From Acidimicrobiia bacterium UBA5794 (GTDB lineage Bacteria > Actinomycetota > Acidimicrobiia > Spongiisociales > UBA5794), in the NCBI GenBank assembly GCA_002418265.1, contig DIDS01000010.1, forward strand, positions 1-64,000: a DNA stretch of 64,000 nucleotides. Reading direction: 5' to 3'. Shown here piece by piece: positions 42,007 to 50,764 of this stretch. Each line of letters begins with the position of its first letter. Positions within the stretch are counted from its first letter, which is position 1. Under the pieces are notes generated by a model, which had not been told where the DNA came from, ran no database searches, and worked only from the letters and a program-made list of their open reading frames with translations. The position numbers and the translations under genes were made by a program.

Positions 42007-42060
42007 CGCGTACCCAGGGTAAGAACCCACCTTGGCGGTAGCTGGCAGCCCAAAGAACGA
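42007..42060 (-). repeat. Dispersed intergenic repeat, copy C
   Basis: Minus-strand copy: TCGTTCTTTGGGCTGCC at the left and TTACCCTGGGTACGCG at the right, with a divergent centre. It ends 32 bp before the tRNA-Ala gene. Confidence 0.65.
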
Positions 42061-42092
42061 GTCCACGCAACCCGTTACGATTCCGTTAGTCC

Positions 42093-42169
42093 GGGGGTGT
42101 AGCTCAGTCCGGCAGAGCGCCACGTTCGCAACGTGGAAGCCACGGGTTCAAATCCCGTCACCTCCACCA
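42093..42169 (+). tRNA. tRNA-Ala(CGC)
   Basis: A complete cloverleaf: acceptor GGGGGTG/CACCTCC with the alanine-identity G3-U70 pair, D arm GCTC/GAGC, anticodon arm CCACG-TTCGCAA-CGTGG (anticodon CGC, codon GCG), T arm ACGGG-TTCAAAT-CCCGT, and ACCA encoded at the 3' end. Confidence 0.95.
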
Positions 42170-42234
42170 CACTCCGAGAGCTATACGCATGCATAGTGCC
42201 CACAATCATCCCACCCAGCCGGATATGCGTGGAC

Positions 42235-42759
42235 TCATCTGTCCGAGAGTTTTGTGTCCGTCCGTTGGTCGCACCATTGTGTCAACGAGTTGTGGATGTC
42301 TCCGTGCTCGGTTGAAATGAAGTAGGCGATTTCCGAGTCCGGTCCCGGGGGGTAGGTTTCGGCAATGAAGTCGCGCAGAACTGCTGCTTCGGCCATCGTT
42401 GGAACCATTAGGCGCACGATTGGGCGATAGTCACACGCGGAAGGCGTGAGCCACCCCTGAAGACGTGGCGGTTGCCTGAGTAGTCGTCGGTCAACCACGG
42501 AAGCATGGGTGCCGACCTGATTTAGCATCTGCTCGGCAGTTTCTGGTGTACCGATTTCGAGGTAGACGTCGACGACAACGCCGGACGCTGTGGGCCGCCA
42601 CGGCGGGTTGGACATTGCGAGGAAGAACGCGGCAACGACGACCGCAGCAATTGCAGCCGGAACGAACACTCGGGTCCATCTGGGCAGCTTGTAGGCATCG
42701 TTCGGCTCCTCAGGCCCGCCACCGTCATCGCCCACAATGCGGACTGCTGAATCGCTCAC
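42235..42759 (-). CDS. Hypothetical membrane-anchored protein
   Basis: 174 aa, MSDSAVRIVGDDGGGPEEPN, one membrane helix (about 32-52, VFVPAAIAAVVVAAFFLAM), then an outer domain with two Cys (SACDYRP and TQWCDQR). No family recognised. It lies between the intact tRNA-Ala and its pseudo-copy, inside a segment bounded by a 34-bp direct repeat, so it may be cargo of a small insertion. The start at 42759 has no strong site. Confidence 0.5.
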   Translation of the reverse strand: MSDSAVRIVGDDGGGPEEPNDAYKLPRWTRVFVPAAIAAVVVAAFFLAMSNPPWRPTASGVVVDVYLEIGTPETAEQMLNQVGTHASVVDRRLLRQPPRLQGWLTPSACDYRPIVRLMVPTMAEAAVLRDFIAETYPPGPDSEIAYFISTEHGDIHNSLTQWCDQRTDTKLSDR

Positions 42760-42860
42760 TTCCCAATCCTACGTCGCAGCCGCTTGAGGAGGTCGTCTAC
42801 TCACGCGTAAGGGGACAAATGCTGAGCCGAAGCGGTCTCGCAGAGTGTCCCGCCGCGGGG

Positions 42861-42937
42861 TAGACAAGCGCTCAGAGCTTCAGAGCACTACGTTCGCAAC
42901 GTTGGGGCCACGGGTTCAAATCCCGTCACCTCCACCA
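42861..42937 (+). pseudogene. tRNA-Ala pseudogene (3' part intact)
   Basis: The D arm (GCTC/GAGC), anticodon loop TTCGCAA and the whole T arm plus CACCTCCACCA match the gene at 42093, but the 5' acceptor strand (TAGACAA) cannot pair with CACCTCC and the anticodon stem has a mismatch. The last 34 bp (42907-42940) are identical to 42139-42172. Confidence 0.7.
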
Positions 42938-43070
42938 CACACCGAGCTGCGGACGAGTGCATAAAGCCGGATACCGCACGCAGCCACTGCCTCACCTCCA
43001 CCACACACCGAGCTGCGGACGAGTGCACAAAGCCGGTTACCGCGCGTAGCCACTGCCTCACCTCCACTGA
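42927..43070 (+). repeat. 66-bp tandem repeats starting in the pseudo-tRNA 3' end
   Basis: CACCTCCACCACACACCGAG recurs at 42927 and 42993 (66 bp apart), with a partial third unit starting at 43059. The first two units differ at only a few positions; the repeat includes the tRNA CCA-end sequence. Confidence 0.75.
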
Positions 43071-43400
43071 CCAGGAGCCCGTGCGTGGCAAGAGCCGTGT
43101 GGCGTTTTCAGCTCTTTCTCTACAGATCCGATCCTCGATCCGGACGCGTTGGATGCGCGATCGCGTCGGCGATGGGCCGTTCGAGTGCGTTGGCTTTCCG
43201 GGTGTCATCGTTCTTCGTTGATTGCATTGATGGCGTCGGCGAAATTGGCGAGATATGGAGAGACGTCGGTGACCGCCGCACGTAACGACCCGAGCCCATG
43301 CAGGACGGTGAAAGGTTATGTGTACAAGACCCCCGGTTCTGCTCGCCCCGTTGATGTCGTGTGGCTAATATCGCGATGCCAGTATCGGTGGGAGAGTCTG
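43071..43400. other. 330-bp region upstream of the zinc-ribbon protein, no gene seen
   Basis: The open frame that extends upstream from 43401 has no homology or ribosome binding site. Presumably promoter and leader of the next gene. Confidence 0.4.
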
Positions 43401-46259
43401 ATGGATTGCTCCGGCTGTGGGATCAGCAACGCGCCGGATCATGAATATTGCGTCAATTGTGGTAGCAGGTTGGCGGTCACCAGGTGCCGTAAATGCGGGT
43501 ATGGTAATGATCTCGACTTCACCTTCTGTCAGCAGTGTGGAGCAAGGCTGGGTCGCGGCACCCGTCGCGCCCTGGTGATCGTTACAGCCATCGTTGTCCT
43601 CGTCTTCGGCGCGGCAGCCGGTTCCCTCGCCCTCGGCATGTGGGATGGCTCACCCCCCGAGACCGTCGCAGGGGAGACCACGGAACCGAATGGAATCGGC
43701 GACGAGCCTGGTGTTGCGCAGCCTGCCGCTGGTGCACCGATGCTTGCGATGAACGTCGCCGCTGGTGACCCCGTACACGGCCTCGTGTCCGAAGACAACG
43801 ACGGTCGGATCTTCATGACCGCCAACGGGGTATGGGCAGTATTCGAGCCGGATGGATCCTCCTACCGCACTGGGGGGATCGTGGCGGGCTGGTTCGTCGC
43901 GGGATCGGAGGGATCCGAGTTCCACCCCAACCCCGATGCACCGGCGTATGCGCTGGAGTGGGTGGACCAAACGCTCGGGTCGCTCGCTGGCGTCACCGAC
44001 GAGTCGGGTCAGTGGATCATCAGCGATCCCGTCACCCTGCTTCAACAGACTCTCGCTGATGGCGTCTTCGTCCCCGACGGCGAGACCGTCGAACTTCTCT
44101 ACACGGCCCCCGGTGAGTACGTCTACTTCGATGTCGCAGACGATCATGCATGGCTGATCGACGAGACCGCCGCGGTGATGGTGCTTGAGACCGACAACGG
44201 GCTGGAGGTTGGTGGATGGGCCGAGGTGGAGGACGGCGGGGTTGTCTTCCACTACTCGAATGAGTCAGATCAACTTAACGAAAAGGCTCACGATGTGCTT
44301 GCTTCGTCACTCGTTGACGAGGTCCAGATCAACTCTGACGACCCTCCTGGCTCCGACACCATCCTGCTTTCTGGTTCTGCCTTGTCCGAGGCTGACATGA
44401 GTCAAATCAAGTTCTTCTTTTCTTGTGGCTGGTGCAAGAAGGCAGCGAACAAGACCAACGGCTCGGTCATCCAGCCGATCAGGAGGAAATCCGGGGATCT
44501 CCTTGACGCCGGAGGCGACCTTGTTGAGGAGGGGGCGAACAAGACGGTCGATCTCGGTGAGGCGAGTCTTGACGGGCTCAAGACCGGGTATGTCTATGCC
44601 GAGAAGGGGGCCGTTGCGACTGCCAAAGCAACCAAGCAGGTGGTCGTGGCGACGGTGAACGGCGTGATCCGATTGATCGATCTCCTCGCCGAGCACAGCT
44701 GTCCGTCATCGGACAATCCTGCTCTTTGGTGGAAGGAGCTCCTGTTCACCGGATCATCGGGCCCGGGGAAGGGCTCCGATGGCACCGGAACGCCAGATCA
44801 CCCCCGCCCCGGCTACTTTGTCGCCCCCGAAAAGAGCGAGCTGCTCCAGCTCGCTCGGGTCTGGATGCCAGCAGTGCAGCTGTCCAAAGATGAGAAATGT
44901 GGTGAGATCGTAAAGATCGTGGCCAAGGTCTTCCCATATGCCGATGACGGCTCGCTGATCACAACTCCTCCCTATCTGAGGGAGGCCGCCCTCGTTGAGG
45001 TGGTCTACACGTTGATGTTCCGCTATGACGGCGGGCGTTTCTGCAACCTGCCGGGTCTGTTGTTGGGCAACCCGTTCTTCACACCTGATCTTGGGAATCT
45101 CAAGATCACGCTTCCTGATCTCACCGGTATCGGTATCGACTTCGAAGGCATCCATGCCTCACCGTGTGGTTTCCACCCCGGCGACAACGAGGGTTTCTCG
45201 ATAGCCCTCAAACGAGCAACGCACAGTGGCGGAGGCTGTTCCTTGACAGGCTTCGAACTGATCGGCGGCCGCACGGCCGCACACACCGGTGGGAGTGTCA
45301 AAACCGACATTCATCCCGCTGACGTGCCTGGCTTCCCCTGTCCGTCCAGTCCGTCGGGTGCACGGGGGCCTTCCGGTGAAGGATTCGTTCTCTGGGTATC
45401 GGAGAGCAAACATGGCACGTACTGGGATGAAGCGGAGTGTGACGGTGAGCTTGGCGGGCTCGAAGAATGTGAGGGCGGGCGGGGAAGCTACAACTTGGCG
45501 AGTCGGGTCGAGCTGTGGGAGGGAGATCCGGGAGGAGACTGCGGCTCGGAGCTGACACTGGAAGAAGACGGCGATTGGCCGCCCGAGTACTACAGGAACG
45601 GAGGACCCGACACCTATCTCAACCATGAGGGTCGGATGAAGCCCTTCGAGTGTTTGGCCCGTGGTAAGCCGGGGCCGGCGAAGGACAACTACCGAATCGA
45701 CGTGACTGTTCCCGATGTCACTGGTCTCGGAATCGACCTTGCAAGGGCCACTCTGTTGGAGCATGGACTGACCCTGGCATCGCAGATCACCGATGTGCCA
45801 CTGCCTGTCGACAGCTCTGATGACGGTCGTGTCGTCAGCCATACGCCGATGCCCGGCGACCAGGTTCCCTTTGGCACCTCGGTTGCGGTCAGCGTCGGCC
45901 AGACACAAGAGGCACCGTCACCAGATCCGTCACCAAGTCCGTCACCAAGCAACCGTCCGCCGGTGGCGGTGAACAATCGCTTTACCCTCAATCCTGAAGA
46001 CGTCGGAGTGCTGACTTCACTCGATCTGGTCGCCAACGACAGCGACCCTGACGGAGACGCACTCGAGCTCACTCGTGTCACGTGCGTACAAAGCTGTAAT
46101 GCACTGGACCTGTCCCAGTTCTTTGCCGACGGATGGATCGAGATCGTGGTTGACCCGTCCTACCCAGACAGCTATGCAAAGATCGTCCTTGAGTATGAGG
46201 TGAGTGACGGGGCCGCCTCAGACACCGCGACCGTGACCATCGAGGTGTTCTTCGTATGA
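43401..46259 (+). CDS. Zinc-ribbon, membrane-anchored protein with PASTA and Ig-like domains
   Basis: 952 aa. The N-terminus holds a double zinc ribbon (CSGCGISNAPDHEYCVNCG and CRKCGYGNDLDFTFCQQCG). One membrane helix (about 54-78) follows, then a roughly 680-residue outer region I do not recognise, with Ser/Asp-rich and Cys-containing stretches. Near residues 763-835 is a PASTA domain (VTVPDVTGLGIDLARATLLE, ending PFGTSVAVSVG), then a PSPSPSPS linker. A C-terminal Ig/cadherin-like domain (about 857-951) contains LVANDSDPDGDALELTRV. PASTA outside a kinase or PBP suggests peptidoglycan or cell-surface contact. ATG 43401 is chosen because the zinc ribbon begins there. Confidence 0.8.
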   Translation: MDCSGCGISNAPDHEYCVNCGSRLAVTRCRKCGYGNDLDFTFCQQCGARLGRGTRRALVIVTAIVVLVFGAAAGSLALGMWDGSPPETVAGETTEPNGIGDEPGVAQPAAGAPMLAMNVAAGDPVHGLVSEDNDGRIFMTANGVWAVFEPDGSSYRTGGIVAGWFVAGSEGSEFHPNPDAPAYALEWVDQTLGSLAGVTDESGQWIISDPVTLLQQTLADGVFVPDGETVELLYTAPGEYVYFDVADDHAWLIDETAAVMVLETDNGLEVGGWAEVEDGGVVFHYSNESDQLNEKAHDVLASSLVDEVQINSDDPPGSDTILLSGSALSEADMSQIKFFFSCGWCKKAANKTNGSVIQPIRRKSGDLLDAGGDLVEEGANKTVDLGEASLDGLKTGYVYAEKGAVATAKATKQVVVATVNGVIRLIDLLAEHSCPSSDNPALWWKELLFTGSSGPGKGSDGTGTPDHPRPGYFVAPEKSELLQLARVWMPAVQLSKDEKCGEIVKIVAKVFPYADDGSLITTPPYLREAALVEVVYTLMFRYDGGRFCNLPGLLLGNPFFTPDLGNLKITLPDLTGIGIDFEGIHASPCGFHPGDNEGFSIALKRATHSGGGCSLTGFELIGGRTAAHTGGSVKTDIHPADVPGFPCPSSPSGARGPSGEGFVLWVSESKHGTYWDEAECDGELGGLEECEGGRGSYNLASRVELWEGDPGGDCGSELTLEEDGDWPPEYYRNGGPDTYLNHEGRMKPFECLARGKPGPAKDNYRIDVTVPDVTGLGIDLARATLLEHGLTLASQITDVPLPVDSSDDGRVVSHTPMPGDQVPFGTSVAVSVGQTQEAPSPDPSPSPSPSNRPPVAVNNRFTLNPEDVGVLTSLDLVANDSDPDGDALELTRVTCVQSCNALDLSQFFADGWIEIVVDPSYPDSYAKIVLEYEVSDGAASDTATVTIEVFFV

Positions 46260-46789
46260 CCACCGTCGACGGGATCCGCTGCCCCAACTGCCAAAGGGAA
46301 CTCCCGGGCAACGCCAATGTTTGTGGCTACTGCGGTCACCGGCTCAAGCAGGTACCCGATTCGACCTCTTCCCTTTCGATGGCGGCACTTCCAACGGTGT
46401 CTCTTTCACCTGCTGCAGCCGTCGGTGCTCTGCTCGTGATGCTCGGATCAACCCTGCCCTGGTTTGGAACGTTGGGGAATCTGCAGACCGCTTGGGAAGT
46501 CACGCTTCGCCAGTTGTTCTCGGTCGAGCCGTCGGTGGCACCGAACCTGCCCGCGATCGGTGCCGGCCTCCTCATCTTGGCCGTGCCTGCCCTCTGGCTG
46601 TCTCTCGCTGGCAAGGCCCCCAGATGGCGAAGCGTTCTGGGCCTGCTGTGCGTCCTGATCGTGGCGTGGTTCATGTTGTGGCGAATGGTTGGCTATGGCG
46701 AGACCTTCATGTCGGCGGTCCAAGCTGGGCAGGTGGTGGTGACGCTCGGTGCGCTGCTACTGATCGCCGCACGTTGGCTGCCCCGATAG
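46256..46789 (+). CDS. Zinc-ribbon membrane protein
   Basis: 177 aa: zinc ribbon CPNCQRELPGNANVCGYCG, then four membrane helices (about 50-170). The start overlaps the end of the PASTA protein (ATGA), so the two are co-translated. Shared N-terminal zinc ribbons suggest that they form one membrane complex; function unknown. Confidence 0.75.
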   Translation: MTTVDGIRCPNCQRELPGNANVCGYCGHRLKQVPDSTSSLSMAALPTVSLSPAAAVGALLVMLGSTLPWFGTLGNLQTAWEVTLRQLFSVEPSVAPNLPAIGAGLLILAVPALWLSLAGKAPRWRSVLGLLCVLIVAWFMLWRMVGYGETFMSAVQAGQVVVTLGALLLIAARWLPR

Positions 46790-47041
46790 GGGACCATCGA
46801 ACGTCTCGGCTTTTCGCCCCTCGTTCAGATGCCGCCACGCGGCGTGGGTGGGCCTGACCCTTTCCCCGGCCAAACCGCCCCGAAGACCCGGCCGCTCTCG
46901 CCCCCGAGAATCTGGTCGTGGGTCGACAACACCTCCACTCGGTCGAGGATCGTGATACGAAACCATGCAAAACCCCGAGCGCCACCGACGGAACCGTTAC
47001 CCGCTGGAGGAGGCATTGAATCTGCTGCGCGAGGATCGGTA

Positions 47042-48265
47042 TCAGCGAGCCGGGATGATGCGGTGGAGTGCCCCCTCAAGTGTCGCGACCAGGATCTCGC
47101 CGTCGGGGTCGACGCCGAAGGTCGAGATCTGGCCGAGACGTCCGATGTCCTGGCTCCAATCCGTTATCGCTCCGAGGGTGTTGCCTTCGAGGGGCGCGGA
47201 TCGGATCCATGCGGTACAGAAGTCCCCATAGATGTATTGCCCGTACAGCTCGGGGATGGCAGCGCCACGATAGACCGGCCCCCCAATGATCGCACAGGTT
47301 TGATCCCGGTCGACCTGGAGGGTTGGCGGGGTGAGACCGGTCGTGTCGCACGTTTCGGCTTCGAAGCAGCCGTTGCCCTCCATGATCGGCCACCCGAAGT
47401 TGTATCCGCCCCCGTCGATCGGGACGACGTTGATCTCCTCGGCATCAGCTTGCCCGACATCGGCAATGACGAGTCGGCCACCGTCAATGGTGAATCGCCA
47501 CGGGTTCCGAAGGCCGTAGGCCCACACGCGAGGGTCACCTTTTCGGTCGGTTACGAAGGGGTTCGATGGTGGGATCGCATAGGGACGGGCGAAGTTGACG
47601 TCGATTCGGATAATGGTGCCGTTGAGCGTCTCTGGGTTCTGTCCGTTGCGATAGGGATCTCCAATACCACCCCCGTCGCCGAACGACATCCACAGGTAGC
47701 CTTGGGGTCCGAAGAGCATTCCACCTCCCTGGTGGTATTTGTGGGGTTGCGGAACCGTGAGGATTACTTGCTCGCTGGCAGGATCGAAGTGCGACCCGTC
47801 CCAAGTGAACGATGACGCTACGACGTCCCGATCCTCGTTCGTGTAGATCAGGAATCCGCGTGGATCATCCGGGAAGTCCGGATGAAGGGCAAGACCGAGG
47901 AGGCCCTGCTCGTTCATGTCCCATCCGACCCTGTCGACGATGTCAAGCACGATTGATGGGTCACCGTCGCTGTTGCGGGTAACGGTTCCGGTGCGTTCAA
48001 CGACGAAAATCGCGTCGAGTTCCGATGATGCTGCAATCGCAACCGGTTCCGAGAGACCATCGATCACCAGTTCGGAATCGAGGGCGATGAGTGGTGCAAC
48101 GTCGCGCGTTGTTGTCGGACGCGGAGTTGTCGTAGTTGGCGGTTGCGGTCCGATCGGGATGGTGTCACCCGAACATGCGGATACCACAAGGACGATGGCC
48201 GTGAGGGTCCCCAGGAAAAGGAGGAGTATTCGTGGTGGTGGTCCGTCGAGCATCCGGACAAGCAT
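47042..48265 (-). CDS. PQQ-dependent sugar dehydrogenase-family lipoprotein (GSDH)
   Basis: About 407 aa. A lipoprotein signal (LTAIVLVVSACSGD) precedes a Thr/Pro linker. The soluble beta-propeller has GSDH-family motifs, EQGLLGLALHPDFPDDPRG, LWMSFGDGGGIGDPYRNGQ, RVWAYGLRNPWRFTID and DVGQADAEEINVV. Related enzymes oxidise aldoses or sorbosone with PQQ; many actinobacterial members have no proven substrate. Starts at 48289, 48265 and 48253 are possible and none has a clear ribosome binding site. Confidence 0.85.
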   Translation of the reverse strand: MLVRMLDGPPPRILLLFLGTLTAIVLVVSACSGDTIPIGPQPPTTTTPRPTTTRDVAPLIALDSELVIDGLSEPVAIAASSELDAIFVVERTGTVTRNSDGDPSIVLDIVDRVGWDMNEQGLLGLALHPDFPDDPRGFLIYTNEDRDVVASSFTWDGSHFDPASEQVILTVPQPHKYHQGGGMLFGPQGYLWMSFGDGGGIGDPYRNGQNPETLNGTIIRIDVNFARPYAIPPSNPFVTDRKGDPRVWAYGLRNPWRFTIDGGRLVIADVGQADAEEINVVPIDGGGYNFGWPIMEGNGCFEAETCDTTGLTPPTLQVDRDQTCAIIGGPVYRGAAIPELYGQYIYGDFCTAWIRSAPLEGNTLGAITDWSQDIGRLGQISTFGVDPDGEILVATLEGALHRIIPAR

Positions 48266-48408
48266 ATGATCCCCGACGGATCGTCGCATTCCACGGATCG
48301 CCGCATTCAGGGCGGTGATGTTTGTGCCACCGAATCGCCGATCGGAGCACGCTACACGACGGTATGCGTCTCGTGCGCGAGGCTGTTGACCTGCCCTACG
48401 ATCCCGAC

Positions 48409-48852
48409 ATGAAGCTGTATATCGCAGGACCGATGTTCACCCCGAGCGAACGGACATATCTTGACAGTCTTGCCGACCGTCTCACGGCGTCTGGGCATGA
48501 GTGCTTCGTACCGCACCGCCAACAATTCGAACCAATGAATGCACGGACCGTCTTCGCCGTGGATTCCGCAGGCCTCCACGAGTCAGAGGCAGTCGTCGCT
48601 TGGCTGGATGGCCCCATGGTTGATGATGGGACTACCTGTGAAATCGGAATCTTCTCAGAATTGGTTCGCACCAACCCAGATCGCTATCGAGGCATCATCG
48701 GTCTGGTGACCGACTGGAGAGCGTGGCGGCGACGAGACAAAGGTATGACCGATGGGGGTATCAACTTCTTCGTGGGTGGCGCAGTCCTCGAATCCGGGCG
48801 GCTGGTCTGGAGTATCGACGAGGTCGAAGAAGCACTTCGCGCATGGTCGTGA
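48409..48852 (+). CDS. Nucleoside 2-deoxyribosyltransferase-family protein
   Basis: 147 aa. MKLYIAGPMFTPSERTYLDSLADRL, then FVPHRQQ, and DGTTCEIGIFSEL, with the conserved Glu used as nucleophile in the family. It transfers or hydrolyses deoxyribose from nucleosides in salvage. ATG 48409 is chosen because the fold begins there. The gene is divergent from the sugar dehydrogenase. Confidence 0.85.
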   Translation: MKLYIAGPMFTPSERTYLDSLADRLTASGHECFVPHRQQFEPMNARTVFAVDSAGLHESEAVVAWLDGPMVDDGTTCEIGIFSELVRTNPDRYRGIIGLVTDWRAWRRRDKGMTDGGINFFVGGAVLESGRLVWSIDEVEEALRAWS

Positions 48853-48937
48853 CGGGTTTGTGCAACCTTTCGATCGCGTCGCCAGCCACGAATGGCGAGT
48901 TCGACCTGGCTGCGGTCTGGATATGAGTGCATCCGGA

Positions 48938-49357
48938 TCAGTGGATCTGACCCACGACGCCTATGGGGGTCAGCGTGGCGACAAGGCGCTTCTCCGCAAC
49001 CATGGCCTTGCGGTACTCGGCCCAATCCGGGTGTGGCTTCCCAGCCGTCAGCTCGTAGTAGCGCACCAATGCGTCACAGGTCGGATCGTGTGGGGTGAAG
49101 GCGGGAGGCGACAGTTTCACGGTCCCGTCGAAGGACAGGTATGACCAGTGCGTGGGATCCGTGATGTGGAGCACAACTCGTGGATCGCGTCGCATGTTGT
49201 GCGTCTTGGCCCGGTCATCGGTCACCGAAATGAGAAATGCGTCGCCATCAAAGGCGTAGAGGATGTCAGACGATTGGGGTCGGCCATCGCCGCGGATCGT
49301 AATGAGGACACCATGCTTTCGTTCTGAAGCCCAGTCGAGTGCTTCGGCGAGTTCCAT
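48938..49357 (-). CDS. PPOX-class F420-dependent oxidoreductase
   Basis: 139 aa split-barrel: GVLITIRGDGRPQSSDILYAFDGDAFLISVTDDRAKTHNMRRDPRVVLHI. The RAKTxNxRRDPRV pattern marks F420-dependent members of the TIGR03618 type. TTG 49363 with AGGAGG five bases before is the other likely start. Confidence 0.88.
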   Translation of the reverse strand: MELAEALDWASERKHGVLITIRGDGRPQSSDILYAFDGDAFLISVTDDRAKTHNMRRDPRVVLHITDPTHWSYLSFDGTVKLSPPAFTPHDPTCDALVRYYELTAGKPHPDWAEYRKAMVAEKRLVATLTPIGVVGQIH

Positions 49358-49454
49358 GGTCAAGCATTCCTCCTGGTGCTGCGGACTCAAACCTACATGA
49401 TGTCGGTCAGACCTATGATCCGATCTGGCCAACGTACAGCAAGGGAGCGCCACA

Positions 49455-49582
49455 TGCCGAACCAAGCTGTCCGTCGGGACATCGCAGCGCATTTGCACGT
49501 GCTCGGTGCGACCGAGGCTCCTGGAACGCCCTTCCCGCGTGAGATTTCCCCCAACGCAACGGAAGGAACCTCATATGGCTGA
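49455..49582 (+). CDS. Possible 42-aa leader or small protein
   Basis: MPNQAVRRDIAAHLHVLG and so on, 42 codons behind AGGGAG seven bases upstream; it overlaps the ROK kinase start by 8 bp, which suggests translational coupling. No family is recognised. Confidence 0.35.
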
Positions 49583-50498
49583 TCGTTACATCGGTCTTGA
49601 CCTTGGCGGCACGAACATCAACTATGCCGTCATCGAGGTGGAGCCCGACGAAACCCGCCCGACCGTCGTCGTTTCCGACAAGGTACGAACGCAGGCCCAT
49701 CAGGGACCTGTCCGTGTCAGGGATCGCCTCATCGAGGTTGGACAGAAGCTGACAGCCGAACATGGAACCGTCGCCGGTGTGGGAATTGGCGTACCCGGGA
49801 TCTTTGACACCGAAACGGGTGAGATCAAGTTCTTCCCGAACCTTTCGGGTCCCTGGGAGGGGTTCTCGCTTCGTGACCCGGTCGGTGAAGCCGTCGGAGC
49901 CCCTGCCACCCTGATCAACGACGCTCGGGCTTTCACACTCGCCGAGGGAACAATTGGAGCCGGCAAGGACGCCAAGGTGATGCTCGGCGTCACACTCGGT
50001 ACCGGAATCGGTGGCGGGATCATGATTGACGGCAAGCTCCACCTTGGTGCGTTCGGAACCGCTGGGGAGTTTGGGCATCAAACTGTCGATCCCGACGGTC
50101 CCGTCTGTGGCTGTGGTAACCGCGGTTGTCTTGAGGCCGTGGCGAAGGGCTCCAAGATCGCAGAGGCAGCGGGTGTTGACAATGCGGTGGCTGCATTCGC
50201 TGCCGCGGGGGAGGGTGATCCACGTGCACTGAACGCGATTGCAAAGGCGAGCTATTTCCTCGCGATAGGGATCGCCAACGTTGTGACGGTGTTCGGAGTT
50301 GACACGGTCGTGATGGGCGGCGGAATCATGTCGGCTGGGGACCTGGTTCTCGACCCGGTCGTGACGGCACTCGACGAACGGCTCACCCTCGTGCCTGCGT
50401 CTCGTGTGTCGATCCTGAAGGCGGCGCTCGGCGTCAAGGCAGGAGCAGTGGGTGCTGCACTTGCTGCTCGTTTCAAAGACTCGGCATCGGTGGAGTAG
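49575..50498 (+). CDS. ROK-family glucokinase
   Basis: 307 aa. The phosphate-binding GLDLGGTNINYAVIE, the sugar-binding EFGHQTVD and the ROK zinc motif CGCGNRGCLEA are present. It phosphorylates glucose or a related sugar with ATP (or polyphosphate). ATG 49575 has GGAAGGAA nine bases before it. No transporter or regulator is adjacent. Confidence 0.92.
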   Translation: MADRYIGLDLGGTNINYAVIEVEPDETRPTVVVSDKVRTQAHQGPVRVRDRLIEVGQKLTAEHGTVAGVGIGVPGIFDTETGEIKFFPNLSGPWEGFSLRDPVGEAVGAPATLINDARAFTLAEGTIGAGKDAKVMLGVTLGTGIGGGIMIDGKLHLGAFGTAGEFGHQTVDPDGPVCGCGNRGCLEAVAKGSKIAEAAGVDNAVAAFAAAGEGDPRALNAIAKASYFLAIGIANVVTVFGVDTVVMGGGIMSAGDLVLDPVVTALDERLTLVPASRVSILKAALGVKAGAVGAALAARFKDSASVE

Positions 50499-50764
50499 CT
50501 GGCACGCGGAAACTCGACGCCTGTGGAGGTCGGGTGAATGAAGAAACCCGTGGGATACCTCCAGATGTCGCTATCTTCTGATGAGCCGCATCGGGTGGAG
50601 GTAAGCGCACCGTCGCTTCCCCGGTGATTGCACGGCCAAATCTCTCGCCCGGTTGGACCACCTCTTTCGGCCGACTCACGCTTCGTGGACGATGGCGTCG
50701 CGATGTGAGGAGAACCGAATCATCCCCAACCGGCCCCGCTGCGTGCATGGGCCAAGGAACCATC
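50499..50764. promoter_or_regulatory. Leader of the DEAD-box helicase gene
   Basis: 266 bp without a gene. GC-rich complementary stretches (for example TGGAGGT/ACCTCCA near 50530-50565) suggest a folded 5' UTR, common for cold-induced RNA helicases. No known motif recognised. Confidence 0.3.

Noticed and set aside
46825..47079. Minus-strand frame ending GVFGAVWPGKGS-like text between the zinc-ribbon and sugar dehydrogenase genes
   Set aside because: It looks somewhat protein-like, but its start lies inside the dehydrogenase gene, no family is recognised and no ribosome binding site is seen.
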